The notes under the pieces: model-generated
Databases searched by the model: none
The model's input: the letters and a program-made list of their open reading frames with translations, nothing else
What the model was told of the DNA's origin: nothing
Made by a program: the position numbers and the translations under genes
Part shown: in pieces, positions 40,108 to 49,768 of the stretch
Numbering within the stretch: position 1 is the stretch's first letter
Layout: each line of letters opens with the position of its first letter
Assembly (NCBI RefSeq): GCF_947496995.1
Contig: NZ_CANMFD010000003.1
Coordinates: forward strand, 1-64,000
Source: an uncultured Roseibium sp.
GTDB taxonomy: Bacteria; Pseudomonadota; Alphaproteobacteria; Rhizobiales; Stappiaceae
DNA length: 64,000 nt
Direction of reading: 5' to 3'

Positions 40108-41010
40108 ATGGCAAACGCGGTTTTCTACCACAAGCCGGACAGCATTTACGACGACGATCCGGCGGACCGATATCACTTCCCCAAAACGTATCTTTCAAGG
40201 GTCGAGCAGACGCTGGGCGATTGGATCGTCTATTATGGTCCGCTTCCAGCCAGAAAAGGCCGTTATTATACCGCCCTTGCCCGAGCGGCTCATATCCGTC
40301 CTGACCCTGACCACGATGGTCGATACTACGTCTATCTGGAAGACTATCTCGATTTCGACCGCCCAATCGGCTACACGGAAAATGGCGGTTACGAGCACAA
40401 GCTGTTTCGCGCTGACGGGAAACCTAATGGCGGTCGCACCCAGCAGGCAGTTCGCATAATCGAACCGACGGAATTCGAAGCGTTGTTTAACGCTGGTTTG
40501 TCGGAAACCGACCCATGGCCAGCACGTGTGGATATACCTGATGGAACACAGATTCCAGAAGGGTTGTCAGACCGCAGTCAGGCGCTGATGCCTGAGATGT
40601 TTACCGGCCGTGACAGAAAGGCCATCATTGTGAACCGTCCTTTCCGGGACGCAAAATTTCGCCTGCACATCCGCAAACTCTATGACCGAACATGCGCGTT
40701 CACCGGTCTTCGCCTGATCAACGGCCAAGGCCGCCCCGAAGTCGAGGCGGCACACATCATCCCAGTCGAGAAAGGCGGCAACGATTCCGTACAAAACGGA
40801 TTGGCGCTCTCCGGTACGGTCCACTGGATGTTTGACAGGGGCCTCCTCAGCCTCTCGGACACTTACGACATTCTGCCGTCCAGACATCTTAACTACGATG
40901 TCGCCCACCTTCTGAACAGCGACATGAAGGCCAAGGTGCCAGAAGACTCGATGAAAAAGCCTCACCCGCGCTACCTCGAATGGCACCGCAGCAACATTTT
41001 CAAACACTGA
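40108..41010 (+). CDS. HNH endonuclease-family protein
   Basis: The 300-residue protein has an N-terminal region of about 190 residues (FPKTYLSRVEQTLGDWIVYYGPLPARKGRYYTALA...) and a C-terminal HNH nuclease domain. The domain runs LYDRTCAFTGLRLINGQGRPEVEAAHIIPVEKGGNDSVQNGLALSGTVHWMFDRGLLSL, with the AAHI histidine, the N of QNGLAL and the final His of HWMFD. Such proteins are annotated as putative restriction endonucleases. No methyltransferase or other defence gene is adjacent here. The ATG at 40108 is used rather than the TTG before it. The flanks are lower in GC than the neighbours, suggesting acquisition. Confidence 0.85.
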   Translation: MANAVFYHKPDSIYDDDPADRYHFPKTYLSRVEQTLGDWIVYYGPLPARKGRYYTALARAAHIRPDPDHDGRYYVYLEDYLDFDRPIGYTENGGYEHKLFRADGKPNGGRTQQAVRIIEPTEFEALFNAGLSETDPWPARVDIPDGTQIPEGLSDRSQALMPEMFTGRDRKAIIVNRPFRDAKFRLHIRKLYDRTCAFTGLRLINGQGRPEVEAAHIIPVEKGGNDSVQNGLALSGTVHWMFDRGLLSLSDTYDILPSRHLNYDVAHLLNSDMKAKVPEDSMKKPHPRYLEWHRSNIFKH

Positions 41011-41121
41011 GATAATAGGCACTCTCAACACTTTGACGTTGCGTGGAATGACAGGCCACCTTGGTTTGTCTGCACCGAACACTGCACTTCAAGCCATTTC
41101 TGGACGCGACGGACTTCCCCC

Positions 41122-42150
41122 TCACTCCAACGGTAGATCGCTGTCCCCTTCAACAAGCGTGAAAGGCACCCGTTCGCGGATGACGGGCGGGGGGTTTTCC
41201 GTGTTGAGATGCGGCAGTCGGTGGATGAGAGCCTGTGCCACGCGGCGGCCAAGATCGAACAGGCGCACACGATAATGGGTCAGGTTGGGGTTGAGCACGG
41301 TTGCCAGACGCGTGGCGATGCCGAGGATCGCCAGATCCTTGCCCGGAACCAGCCCCATTTCGGTCAGACCCCGATAGAGGCCGAACGGGTGGATGGGATC
41401 GGAAAAGATCACCGCGCTCGGTCGGTCTTCCATCTCCATGATGTGATGCGCCAGCGCAACGCCGCCATTGTCGCCGGGTGCGGTCTCGATGACGAGATTT
41501 TCATCGAAGGCCAGTCCATGCCGCTCGATCTGCGTCCGGTAGGTGTCCAGCATCACGTAGCGCAGATTCAGTTCCTGCCTTGGAACCGCCAGGGCAATCC
41601 GCCGGTGTCCCCGTGCGTGCAGACGCTCGATCGCGTCCGTCACCATGCCCTCGAAATCAAGATCCAGCCAGGGCTGGCCCCTGTCGGTCTGCGAGCGGCC
41701 CAGCATGACGAACGGAATGTTCTGGTCTGCCAGAAGATTGACCCTGGGGTCGATCCTGCGCGTTGAAGACAGTACCAGGGCATCGGCCAGCCGCCGCCCG
41801 ACGATCTTTTGCAGATACTCGTCCGACTTTTCCGAAGACGGCGACATCATCACCATCAGATGCAGGCCGTATTCGCTGAGAACCGATTGCATGCCGTCGA
41901 AGACCCTGATGAAGAACAGGTCGCCCTGCATCATGCCCTCGGAACTGGTCTCCAGCACGAAGCCGACGAGCCCCGTGTTGCCCTGCCGCAGCGAACGCCC
42001 CGCCTGGTTGGGGACATAGCCGAGCTCCGCCGCCGCCTTGAGAACCCGTTCCCGCGTCGCCGGCTTGACGTCGAACTTGTCATTGAGCGCCCGCGAAACC
42101 GTTCCGATCGAAACGCCCAGGTGCTGTGCTAGGTCTTTGATACTTGTCAT
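41122..42150 (-). CDS. LacI-family repressor of the adjacent sugar operon
   Basis: The 342-residue protein begins MTSIKDLAQHLGVSIGTVSRALNDKFDVKPATRERVLKAAAELGYVPNQAGRSLRQG, the LacI helix-turn-helix and hinge. A periplasmic-binding-protein-like sensor domain with FVMLGRSQTDRGQPWLDLDFEGMV and AVIFSDPIHPFGLYRGLTEMGLVPG follows. It is divergent from the sugar-catabolism/ABC operon, and the intergenic region carries two palindromes of the LacI type. It therefore most probably represses that operon and itself, with a sugar or derivative as inducer. Confidence 0.94.
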   Translation of the reverse strand: MTSIKDLAQHLGVSIGTVSRALNDKFDVKPATRERVLKAAAELGYVPNQAGRSLRQGNTGLVGFVLETSSEGMMQGDLFFIRVFDGMQSVLSEYGLHLMVMMSPSSEKSDEYLQKIVGRRLADALVLSSTRRIDPRVNLLADQNIPFVMLGRSQTDRGQPWLDLDFEGMVTDAIERLHARGHRRIALAVPRQELNLRYVMLDTYRTQIERHGLAFDENLVIETAPGDNGGVALAHHIMEMEDRPSAVIFSDPIHPFGLYRGLTEMGLVPGKDLAILGIATRLATVLNPNLTHYRVRLFDLGRRVAQALIHRLPHLNTENPPPVIRERVPFTLVEGDSDLPLE

Positions 42151-42197
42151 CCCGCACGCACGTTAATCACACTTTTCCACCAAGGCAAAGGCCTCAC

Positions 42198-42211
42198 CGT
42201 AAACGTTTACG
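42198..42211. promoter_or_regulatory. LacI-type operator O1
   Basis: CGTAAACGTTTACG is a perfect 14-bp palindrome with the central CG typical of LacI-family operators. It lies 47 bp upstream of the LacI start codon and 56 bp from a second identical core. Confidence 0.88.
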
Positions 42212-42219
42212 AAAACATG

Positions 42220-42249
42220 TTGACAGGCCTCGGTAGTTTCACCTAGTTT
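42220..42249 (+). promoter_or_regulatory. Promoter of the sugar operon
   Basis: A consensus TTGACA (42220-42225) is followed after 18 bp by TAGTTT (42244-42249). The transcription start would fall inside operator O2, so a bound repressor would block initiation. Confidence 0.6.
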
Positions 42250-42251
42250 CT

Positions 42252-42269
42252 TTCGTAAACGTTTACGAA
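42252..42269. promoter_or_regulatory. LacI-type operator O2
   Basis: TTCGTAAACGTTTACGAA is a perfect 18-bp palindrome with the same core as O1. Spacing of 56 bp between cores is compatible with a DNA loop or with separate control of the two divergent promoters. Confidence 0.9.
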
Positions 42270-42303
42270 GCCGGTTTCAGCCGGCCGATCCGGGAGGATG
42301 AAC

Positions 42304-43350
42304 ATGCGTGCACTGCTCGTGGGGTGCGGTGCGATGGCGGCTGGCTGGGCGCGGGCCGTCACGACGAATCCCCTGCTTTCAGACAAGCTCAAGACCGGCA
42401 AGCTGACCCTCTGCGGCCTTGTCGACCGGGACGCAAACGTCGCGGCGCAATTCGCTCGTGCGCAGAACCTTGCGGACATTCCTGTCTTCGCCGATCTCGA
42501 AACGGCGATTGCCGCAACCGGGCCGGATTGCGTCTTCGACGTAACGCCGCCTGACGTCCGCCCTGTTGTCGTCGCCACCGCGCTCAAGGCCGGGCTGCAT
42601 GTCCTGTCTGAAAAGCCGATGGCGCCGGACATGGAAACCGCCCGCGACCTGTGCAGCCTGGCGACTGCCAGGGGGCGTCTCTTCGCGGTCACCCAGAACC
42701 GGCGTTACAAGAGCGGCGTGCGCCGCATCGAAGCCTTCGTGAAGAGCGGCACCCTCGGGCCGCTCACGTCCCTCCACGCGGAGTTCTTCATGGGCCCGCA
42801 TTTCGGCGGCTTTCGCGAGAAAATGGACCACGTACTCCTTCTCGACATGGCCATCCATCATTTCGACGCCGCGCGCTGCATGGCAGGCGCAGAGCCTCTC
42901 GCCGTCCTGTGCCACGAGACCAATCCCGAGGGCTCCTGGTATGCGCGCGGGGCCTCTGCCGCGGCGATCTTCGAGATGAGCGGCGATGTGACCTTCACTT
43001 ATACCGGCAGCTGGTGCGCCGAAGGAGCGCCGACCTCCTGGGACGCCTCCTGGCGCCTCGTCGGCACCAGGGGCATGCTGACCTGGGACGGGGAAGACGC
43101 CATGTCCGCGACCGTCGCCACCGGCGGACCGGCGTTTCTGCGCGAGACACGGACGGTCGAGGTGCCGGAGCTCAAGGACGACAGGCGTGTCCAGGAACAT
43201 GCCTCGGTCATCGCCGATTTTCTCCAGGCCGTCGAGACCGGAACCCCTCCCGAAACCGTCTGCACCGACAACATCCATTCACTTGCCATGGTCTTCGGCG
43301 CGATCGACAGCGCCCGTTCCGGCCGGCGCATTTCACTGACAAAGGACTGA
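42304..43350 (+). CDS. Gfo/Idh/MocA-family oxidoreductase
   Basis: The N-terminal Rossmann domain starts MRALLVGCGAMAAGWARAV and has the conserved HVLSEKPMAPDMETARDL around the catalytic lysine. The C-terminal domain contains LLLDMAIHHFDAARCMAG. The family oxidises or reduces sugars, inositols and glucosides with NAD(P). GGGAGG six bases before the ATG at 42304 decides the start; the ATG at 42298 would abut that sequence. First gene of the LacI-controlled operon. Confidence 0.92.
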   Translation: MRALLVGCGAMAAGWARAVTTNPLLSDKLKTGKLTLCGLVDRDANVAAQFARAQNLADIPVFADLETAIAATGPDCVFDVTPPDVRPVVVATALKAGLHVLSEKPMAPDMETARDLCSLATARGRLFAVTQNRRYKSGVRRIEAFVKSGTLGPLTSLHAEFFMGPHFGGFREKMDHVLLLDMAIHHFDAARCMAGAEPLAVLCHETNPEGSWYARGASAAAIFEMSGDVTFTYTGSWCAEGAPTSWDASWRLVGTRGMLTWDGEDAMSATVATGGPAFLRETRTVEVPELKDDRRVQEHASVIADFLQAVETGTPPETVCTDNIHSLAMVFGAIDSARSGRRISLTKD

Positions 43351-43357
43351 CGTTTCA

Positions 43358-44293
43358 ATGACCGACCCAGCGAAGGACATCCGCATCGGCACGATGGTTT
43401 CCGCCAACAAGGGGGACGCTGCCGACCGGATCCGGCAGATTGCCGATCACGGCTTCGAAAGTTTCGAGCCGTTCTTCTGGCAGACCACCGGCGGCAAGGA
43501 TCTTGCCGAGCTCGGCAAGCGCTGCCGCGAGGCGATCGGCGACCGGGATATCACCATCTCCACCCTCGGCATGTTCGGCAATCCGCTGGAAACGACGGAC
43601 ATCGACCTGGACACCCTGCAAGGCTGGAAGGACTGCATCGACAACGCCCATCATTTCGGCGCCACCTGCGTGGCCGGCTTCACCGGCCGGATCAGGGATC
43701 GCCCGCTGCCCGAAAGCCTGCCGCGCTACAAGGAGGTCTGGGGTGACCTTGCCAAACGGGCCGCCGACAAGGGCGTCAGGGTCGCCTTCGAGAACTGCGC
43801 CATGGACGGCAACTGGCAGACCGGCGACTGGAACATCGCCCACAACCCGGACGCCTGGGAAATGATGTTCCACGAATTGCCGGACGACAATCTGGGACTT
43901 GAGTGGGAGCCCTGCCACCAGCTGGTCTATCTGATCGATCCGCTGCCGCAGATCCGCAAATGGGCGACTAGGATCTTTCACGTGCACGGCAAGGACGCCA
44001 CCGTGCGCCATGACGTGATCCGCGAACACGGCATTTTCGGCAAGCATCCGTTCGTCTTCATGAGAACGCCCGGTTTCGGTGACAGCAACTGGACTGACGT
44101 CATCAGCGAATTGCGGCTGGCCGGCTACAAGGGCGCCATCGACATCGAGGGATGGCACGACCCCGTTTACCGGGACGAGCTGGAAATGACCGGTCAGGTC
44201 CATGCCCTCAACCATCTTAAAATCTGCCGGGGAGGATCGTTCGTCAACGACCGGGTGGAATATGGCGGCGGAGATCCGTCACTGGAAAACTGA
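43358..44293 (+). CDS. Sugar phosphate isomerase/epimerase (AP endonuclease 2-like TIM barrel)
   Basis: A 311-residue xylose-isomerase-like TIM barrel. Landmarks are DIRIGTMVSANKGDAADRIRQIADHGFESFEPFFW, VRVAFENCAMDGNW with a metal-ligand Glu, LGLEWEPCHQLV, FHVHGKDA with metal-ligand histidines, and GAIDIEGWHDPVY with the last Glu. This set fits the metal site of the family. It starts 7 bp after the oxidoreductase, so the two probably act on the same sugar; the substrate cannot be named. Confidence 0.9.
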   Translation: MTDPAKDIRIGTMVSANKGDAADRIRQIADHGFESFEPFFWQTTGGKDLAELGKRCREAIGDRDITISTLGMFGNPLETTDIDLDTLQGWKDCIDNAHHFGATCVAGFTGRIRDRPLPESLPRYKEVWGDLAKRAADKGVRVAFENCAMDGNWQTGDWNIAHNPDAWEMMFHELPDDNLGLEWEPCHQLVYLIDPLPQIRKWATRIFHVHGKDATVRHDVIREHGIFGKHPFVFMRTPGFGDSNWTDVISELRLAGYKGAIDIEGWHDPVYRDELEMTGQVHALNHLKICRGGSFVNDRVEYGGGDPSLEN

Positions 44294-44317
44294 ACGACGA
44301 ACAACGTGGAGGAGAAA

Positions 44318-45541
44318 ATGAAACGCTTGCATATTCTGGGAGGGAGCGTCACGGCACTTGCGCTTCTTGCCTCGTCTGCATTCGCCGAAGACGTGACCAT
44401 CTCCGTATGGTCGCTCGATAAGGAAACCCAGCCGGCCTACAATCTGGCCAAGGAATTCAACGATCTCGACAACGGCATCAAGGTCGATTACCGCATCGTC
44501 CAGTTCGACGATGTCGTGACCGAAGCCATGCGCGCTTTCGCTACCGGGCAGGCGCCGGATATCATCGCCGTCGACAACCCGGAGCATGCTCTCTTTGCCG
44601 CCCGCGGCGCCTTTCTCGACCTGACGGACAGGATCGCCGCTTCCGATGCCATCGACGCGGAAAACTACTTCCCCGGCCCGCTGAATTCCGTCACCTGGGA
44701 CAGCAAACATTTCGGCGTGCCGAAGGCGACCAACACCATTGCGCTCTACTACAACACCGACATGTTCGAGGCTGCCGGACTTGATCCCGAGGATCCACCG
44801 GAAACCTGGGACGAGCTGGTGGAGGCCGCGCGCAAGCTGAACCGGCCGGAAGACAATGTCTACGGCATCGCCTTTTCCGCCAAGGCCAGCGAGGAAGGCA
44901 CCTTCCAGTTCCTGCCCTGGGTCCAAATGACCGGCGGCGGCTACGACAAGATCAACGGCGACGGCGCCGTCAGGGCCCTGGAAATCTGGAAAACCCTGCT
45001 GGACGAAGGCCTTGCTTCCCCGGACACGCTGACCCGCGGCCAGTGGGATTCCACCGGCACGTTCAACTCCGGCAATGCCGCCATGGTGATTTCCGGCCCC
45101 TGGGAACTGAACCGGATGGTCGAGGAGGCCGATTTCAACTGGCGTGTCGCCCTTCTGCCGGTCCCCGAGGAAGGCGCTCCCCGCGCCTCGGCCATGGGGG
45201 ACTTCAACTGGGCCATCTTCGCCAACACGGAGCACCCGGACGAAGCCTTTCAGGCGCTGGAATATTTCGCCAGCCAGGATGAGCGCCTGTTTCCCGATTT
45301 CGGCCAGCTTCCGGCCCGGGGCGACGTCGAGCTTCCGCCGACAGGCGTCGCGCCGAAGGATGCCGCGCTCAAGGTGTTCCTGGAACAGTTGAAATACGCC
45401 AAGGCACGCGGGCCGCATCCTGAATGGCCGAAGATCTCCAAGGCGATCCAGGATGCCATCCAGCTGACGCTTACCGGCCAGAAAACCGCCCAGGCGGCTC
45501 TGGACGACGCGCAGGAAAGGATCGACGCGGTTCTCAACTGA
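44318..45541 (+). CDS. Sugar ABC transporter substrate-binding protein (family 1)
   Basis: A signal peptide ([23 protein letters not shown]) precedes a solute-binding protein family 1 domain: [74 protein letters not shown], and [18 protein letters not shown]. It delivers an oligosaccharide or sugar derivative to the permeases encoded next. GGAGGAG before the ATG at 44318 decides the start over a GTG at 44306. Confidence 0.95.
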   Translation: MKRLHILGGSVTALALLASSAFAEDVTISVWSLDKETQPAYNLAKEFNDLDNGIKVDYRIVQFDDVVTEAMRAFATGQAPDIIAVDNPEHALFAARGAFLDLTDRIAASDAIDAENYFPGPLNSVTWDSKHFGVPKATNTIALYYNTDMFEAAGLDPEDPPETWDELVEAARKLNRPEDNVYGIAFSAKASEEGTFQFLPWVQMTGGGYDKINGDGAVRALEIWKTLLDEGLASPDTLTRGQWDSTGTFNSGNAAMVISGPWELNRMVEEADFNWRVALLPVPEEGAPRASAMGDFNWAIFANTEHPDEAFQALEYFASQDERLFPDFGQLPARGDVELPPTGVAPKDAALKVFLEQLKYAKARGPHPEWPKISKAIQDAIQLTLTGQKTAQAALDDAQERIDAVLN

Positions 45542-45605
45542 TCATCGCCCCGACCGGCGGGAGAGCCTTGTGCTTTCCCGCCGGCTGCGCAACGGATATC
45601 CGAAG

Positions 45606-46508
45606 ATGAAACGCCTGCTCTCCAGTGTCACCGACGGCAAGGGCTTCGACATCCTTCTGGTCGGACTGCCCCTGCTTTTCCTGCTGGCCTTTTCCGGCCT
45701 GCCGCTGCTCTACAACGTCCTGATGAGCTTTCAGGAAGTCGACATCTTTTCACTCGGCAGGCTGATAAGGCCCTTTGTCGGGCTGGACAATTACCGTGAG
45801 CTGTTCGCGGCGCCCGAGTTCTGGCCGATCATGTGGAACACGGTGCTTTTCGTGGTCTGTTCCATCGCCGGGCAGTTCACCCTGGGGCTCGCCCTGGCTC
45901 TTTTCTTCGACACCGGCTTTCGCGGTTCTTCCTTTCTGCGCGGCCTGTTTCTCGTCTCCTGGGTCATGCCCGGGTTGGTCGTCGGCGCAATCTGGAACTG
46001 GATCCTGTCCGGCGATTTCGGTGTGCTGAACTACCTGCTCACCAGCACCGGCCTCATTTCGGAAAACATTTTCTGGCGTTCGGACGTGGACTATTCGCTT
46101 TGGGCGGTGGTGCTCGCCAATATCTGGCTGGGCACCTCCTTCAACATGATCCTTCTGTCCGTCGGTCTGGCCGGCATCCCGAAGGACCTCTATGAAGCCT
46201 CCGAGCTGGACGGCGCCAATGTCCTGCAGCGGTTCTTCACCATCACCCTGCCGATGATGCGCTCGACCATCGGCGCGGTCGTTTCCCTCGGGCTGATCTT
46301 CACGCTGCAGCAGTTCGATCTTTTTGCCGCCATCACCAGCGGCGGACCGGCCAACTCTTCCAACGTCGCGCAATACTGGGCCTGGGAGCTCTCCTTCCGG
46401 CAATATGATTTCGCCAAGGGGGCGACCGTTTCGACCCTGATGATCATCACCGTAATGATCGCCGCCGTTCTTTACGTGCGCTCCACCCGCCACGAGGTGC
46501 GCATATGA
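45606..46508 (+). CDS. Sugar ABC transporter permease 1 (MalF/UgpA type)
   Basis: The 300-residue protein has six hydrophobic segments and the cytoplasmic EAA loop EASELDGANVLQRFFTITLP, which docks on the ATPase. A conserved N-terminal segment, LLFLLAFSGLPLLYNVLMSFQ, fits the MalF-like group. The ATG at 45606 (MKRLLSSV) is preferred to the GTG at 45570. It overlaps the second permease by 4 bp. Confidence 0.94.
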   Translation: MKRLLSSVTDGKGFDILLVGLPLLFLLAFSGLPLLYNVLMSFQEVDIFSLGRLIRPFVGLDNYRELFAAPEFWPIMWNTVLFVVCSIAGQFTLGLALALFFDTGFRGSSFLRGLFLVSWVMPGLVVGAIWNWILSGDFGVLNYLLTSTGLISENIFWRSDVDYSLWAVVLANIWLGTSFNMILLSVGLAGIPKDLYEASELDGANVLQRFFTITLPMMRSTIGAVVSLGLIFTLQQFDLFAAITSGGPANSSNVAQYWAWELSFRQYDFAKGATVSTLMIITVMIAAVLYVRSTRHEVRI

Positions 46509-47332
46509 GCGCGAAACGCCACACCCGCCTGCTGCTGACCGCGGCCATTCTCCTGGGCGCGATCTATCTCTTTCCGCTCTACTGGATGTATGCGACCGCG
46601 CTGAAATCCGGATCGGAAATCTTCGCCTATCCGCCGACCTTCATTCCACGCGGGCTCGATTTCGGCATTTTCGCGGAAGTCTGGGCAACCCGCGACATGG
46701 GCCGGTTCCTGTGGAACTCGCTGGTGATCGCCACCGGGTCCATGGCCCTCGTCGCGCTTCTGGGCACCGGCTGTGCCTATGTTCTGGCGCGCTACCGCAA
46801 CGTCTGGATAGACATAACGCTGTTCCTTGTCCTGATGCTTCAGGTCCTGCCGGCCTCGCTGATGATCACCCCGATCTTCGTCGGCTTCTCCGCCCTCGGC
46901 CTGCTGGACTTCCCGCGCTTCGCCGTCATGCTCGCCTTCACGGCCAAGGCCATGCCGTTCTTCGTGATCCTGGTGCGGGCGACCTTCATGTCGATCCCGG
47001 CTGAACTGGAGGAAGCCGCGCTTGTGGACGGCAACTCGCGCATAGGCGCCTTCGCACTGATCGCCCTGCCGCTCGCCCGCAACGGCATTCTCGTCTCCGC
47101 CATCCTCATCTTCATGCAGGCCTTCGGCGAGTTCGTCTATTCCAAGTCGATGATCCAGGACGTGACCCTGCAGCCCGCCTCGGTCGGCCTCAACGGTTTC
47201 ATGGGCCCCAACACCGTCGAATGGAACAAGATCATGGCCTACGCCACCATCTACGTGACGCCCATCCTGGCAGCCTTCGTGCTGCTGCAGCAACGCATCG
47301 TGTCGGGTCTGACTTCCGGAGCCCTGAAATGA
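46505..47332 (+). CDS. Sugar ABC transporter permease 2 (MalG/UgpE type)
   Basis: A 275-residue permease with the MalG-type opening LLLTAAILLGAIYLFPLYWMYATALKSGSEIF. Its EAA loop is EEAALVDGNSRIGAFALIALPLARNGI. It forms the heterodimeric channel with the preceding permease. It overlaps its neighbours by 4 bp on each side, showing translational coupling. Confidence 0.95.
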   Translation: MSAKRHTRLLLTAAILLGAIYLFPLYWMYATALKSGSEIFAYPPTFIPRGLDFGIFAEVWATRDMGRFLWNSLVIATGSMALVALLGTGCAYVLARYRNVWIDITLFLVLMLQVLPASLMITPIFVGFSALGLLDFPRFAVMLAFTAKAMPFFVILVRATFMSIPAELEEAALVDGNSRIGAFALIALPLARNGILVSAILIFMQAFGEFVYSKSMIQDVTLQPASVGLNGFMGPNTVEWNKIMAYATIYVTPILAAFVLLQQRIVSGLTSGALK

Positions 47333-48405
47333 CCAACCAGCCGCAAATCGAACTTCTGTCCGTCAACAAGCATTACGGCGGTTTTCACGCCCTCAAGGAC
47401 ATCAACGTCACCATCCCGAAAGGCAGCTTCGTCGCCCTTGTCGGGCCGTCCGGATGCGGCAAGTCCACCCTGCTGCGCTCGCTGGCCGGTCTGGAAAGCA
47501 TTTCCGGCGGTGAAATCCGCATCACCGGCAAGGCGGTGAACGACACCCCGCCCCGCCATCGGGACGTGGCCATGGTCTTCCAGTCCTACGCCCTTTATCC
47601 GCATATGAGCGTGCGCGACAACATGAGCTACTCGATGCGGCTGCGCAAAGCGCCCAGGGCGGAGATCGACGCGGCCGTGGCCGATGTCGCGGCCATTCTC
47701 GGCCTTGGCGATTATCTCGACCGCAAGCCCAACGCCCTGTCCGGCGGCCAGCGTCAGCGCGTTGCAATGGGCCGGGCGATCATCCGCAATCCCAAGGTTT
47801 TCCTGTTCGACGAGCCCCTGTCCAATCTCGACGCTGCGCTCAGAGTGCACATGCGCAAGGAAATCCGCGCCCTGCACGACCGGATCGGCGCAACATCAGT
47901 CTATGTGACCCATGACCAGATCGAGGCCATGACCATGGCCGATCACGTGGTTGTCCTGAAAAGCGGCGTTGTCGAACAGCAGGGCGCGCCGCTGTCGCTT
48001 TACGACACACCGGCAACGAAATTCGTCGCCGGCTTCATCGGCTCCCCAGCCATGAACTTCGTCGGCGGCATCGTCGCCGACACCGGCCGCGCCGTCACCC
48101 TCGACCTGCCGGGCGCCCCCTCCCTGCCGCTTGCCCGCACCATGGAGCCGCGCCGCAAGGTGGACGTCGGCCTGCGCCCGGAGCACCTGTCGATCGAAAC
48201 CGGCGACGCACCCGGCATAGAAACCACGGCAACATCCGTGGAGTCGACCGGCTCCGTCACCTATCTCTATTGCGGCGGAAGCCCTGAAATCGTCGTCGTC
48301 CTGTCCGAGCGCGAACGCATCTCGCAGGGCGAACCGGTACGCCTCACCATCGCACCGGACAAGATCCATCTTTTTGATCCTGAGACGGGGGCGGCGTTGA
48401 GGTGA
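47329..48405 (+). CDS. Sugar ABC transporter ATPase (MalK/UgpC type)
   Basis: The 358-residue ATPase has Walker A GPSGCGKST, Q-loop VFQSYALYPHMSV, signature LSGGQRQRVAMGRA, Walker B VFLFDEPLSNLD and the H-loop in VYVTHDQIEAM. The C-terminal TOBE/MalK regulatory domain includes VDVGLRPEHLSI. It begins inside the stop region of the permease gene (ATGA overlap). It is the last gene of the operon; no terminator was recognised after it. Confidence 0.95.
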   Translation: MTNQPQIELLSVNKHYGGFHALKDINVTIPKGSFVALVGPSGCGKSTLLRSLAGLESISGGEIRITGKAVNDTPPRHRDVAMVFQSYALYPHMSVRDNMSYSMRLRKAPRAEIDAAVADVAAILGLGDYLDRKPNALSGGQRQRVAMGRAIIRNPKVFLFDEPLSNLDAALRVHMRKEIRALHDRIGATSVYVTHDQIEAMTMADHVVVLKSGVVEQQGAPLSLYDTPATKFVAGFIGSPAMNFVGGIVADTGRAVTLDLPGAPSLPLARTMEPRRKVDVGLRPEHLSIETGDAPGIETTATSVESTGSVTYLYCGGSPEIVVVLSERERISQGEPVRLTIAPDKIHLFDPETGAALR

Positions 48406-48769
48406 AGTATACCTGAAGACAGAACTCGAAAATCTTGAAAACCGCAGAGCTTTTGAACGCGGCTAAATATGCGCGGATGCCTATTGTCACCCCGATTTAA
48501 CAACGATCTGGCTGATAATATTGGCGCTGTTTTCTGACGGAACGTACCTGGATGGCCGGATATTCGCCCCACCACTCCCGGTATCATTCACCGAATTTCT
48601 TCTCTCAATTAGCCACATCAACTGAAGTTTCGGCAGACCTTTCTTTCGTTTTTCCATCGACTGTATCTTGCTAAAAGAAACACTGGCGCACTCCTACCCC
48701 GAAAAGTTTGACAAAAGTTCGAACACACGTTTGGATACATGCTTCTCTCGGGGGAGAGGGTGGAATTGT
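48406..48769. other. Intergenic region before the lipoprotein gene
   Basis: About 360 bp with lower GC than the sugar operon before it. No gene seen. It contains one promoter candidate (48708-48736). Confidence 0.5.
48708..48736 (+). promoter_or_regulatory. Candidate promoter of the lipoprotein gene
   Basis: A consensus TTGACA (48708-48713) is followed after 17 bp by TTGGAT (48731-48736), giving a start about 30 bp before the lipoprotein ATG. The -10 match is only partial. Confidence 0.4.
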
Positions 48770-49591
48770 ATGTATAGATTTTCAATTCATTACTTGATTC
48801 TGGCACTATTTTTATCCCTGACTGCATGCAGCAATGCAGTCCAGGAGTTTCAGCTCTATTCGACAGCTTTCGACCTGCAGAACGAGACGGCGCAAAAGGT
48901 CCTCGACAAGGTTGCAAATGCGGAACGCGCCCATTGGACTGTGTTGAACAACGGCAATGACCCCTTGCGCAAGTTCAAGCCGAATGACGCCGCTTATTAC
49001 GTGGTTGTCGGCGATCCGCCCCTGACGGCGTCGATGCGCAAAACGCTTGCTGCGGCAAAAGCTTACAATCAGGCTCTTACCGGCCTCGCGAATGGCGAGT
49101 CGGTCGATGCGCTGATGTCCAAAACGACCCAGATCGTATCCGATCTGTCAGCCGCCCAATCAGATCTCCAAAGCGCGGCAGGGTTCGCAGACATTGTCAC
49201 CATTCCCTCTGTCGTTCCGGGCTACCTGGGCACCGCGAAGCAGATTTTCAGCGCCGCGCTGAAAGGTGCCGCAAGAGAGAGTTTCAGAGCAAATCTTCTC
49301 AAGGCTTTTCCGACAATCAAGAAGATACTGGTGACTTATCGGGACGGCACACCGGAACTTTATTACTTCGTTATTTCAAGCCCCAAGGCCGTTTCCAATC
49401 AACAGATGCTGAAGGACAGGGAATTGTTCGCATCCTGGGTTCTTCTCCTTGACCAGACCATCGAGGCGATGGAAGTCGCAGTGAAGGCAGCAATGAACCA
49501 GGCATCAAGAGCCGACATTGACGCTCTCGCGAACCACGCAATCGAGCTGCGCATCCTCGCGGAAAAAGTCAAAACAGAACAAAACCGCTAG
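48770..49591 (+). CDS. Lipoprotein of unknown function
   Basis: The start at 48770 gives a short signal peptide with a lipobox, LILALFLSLTACSNA, with lipidated Cys20. The 250-residue mature part looks mostly helical (FDLQNETAQKVLDKVANAERAHW; MRKTLAAAKAYNQALTGLANGESVDALMSKTTQIVSDLSAAQSDLQSAAG). It ends with a helix (ADIDALANHAIELRILAEKVKTEQNR). No family recognised. The residue after the lipid Cys is Ser, so outer-membrane sorting is expected. It lies 177 bp before a peptidoglycan hydrolase gene on the same strand, which may be functionally linked. Confidence 0.8.
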   Translation: MYRFSIHYLILALFLSLTACSNAVQEFQLYSTAFDLQNETAQKVLDKVANAERAHWTVLNNGNDPLRKFKPNDAAYYVVVGDPPLTASMRKTLAAAKAYNQALTGLANGESVDALMSKTTQIVSDLSAAQSDLQSAAGFADIVTIPSVVPGYLGTAKQIFSAALKGAARESFRANLLKAFPTIKKILVTYRDGTPELYYFVISSPKAVSNQQMLKDRELFASWVLLLDQTIEAMEVAVKAAMNQASRADIDALANHAIELRILAEKVKTEQNR

Positions 49592-49768
49592 ACCGGCAGG
49601 TGCCGGCCGAAGTCGAGAGAACGTTTTAAAGAAGATATATTTCAGCGTGTTGGAGCATTTTCCTGCAACCGATTGACTGCAGGAAGCTCCACATCATCAC
49701 CCGCATACCGGGTTGTACGCGTCGTGCCTGAAATCCGATCTGGCATATAAATTCGAGGGAGGTTTGTT

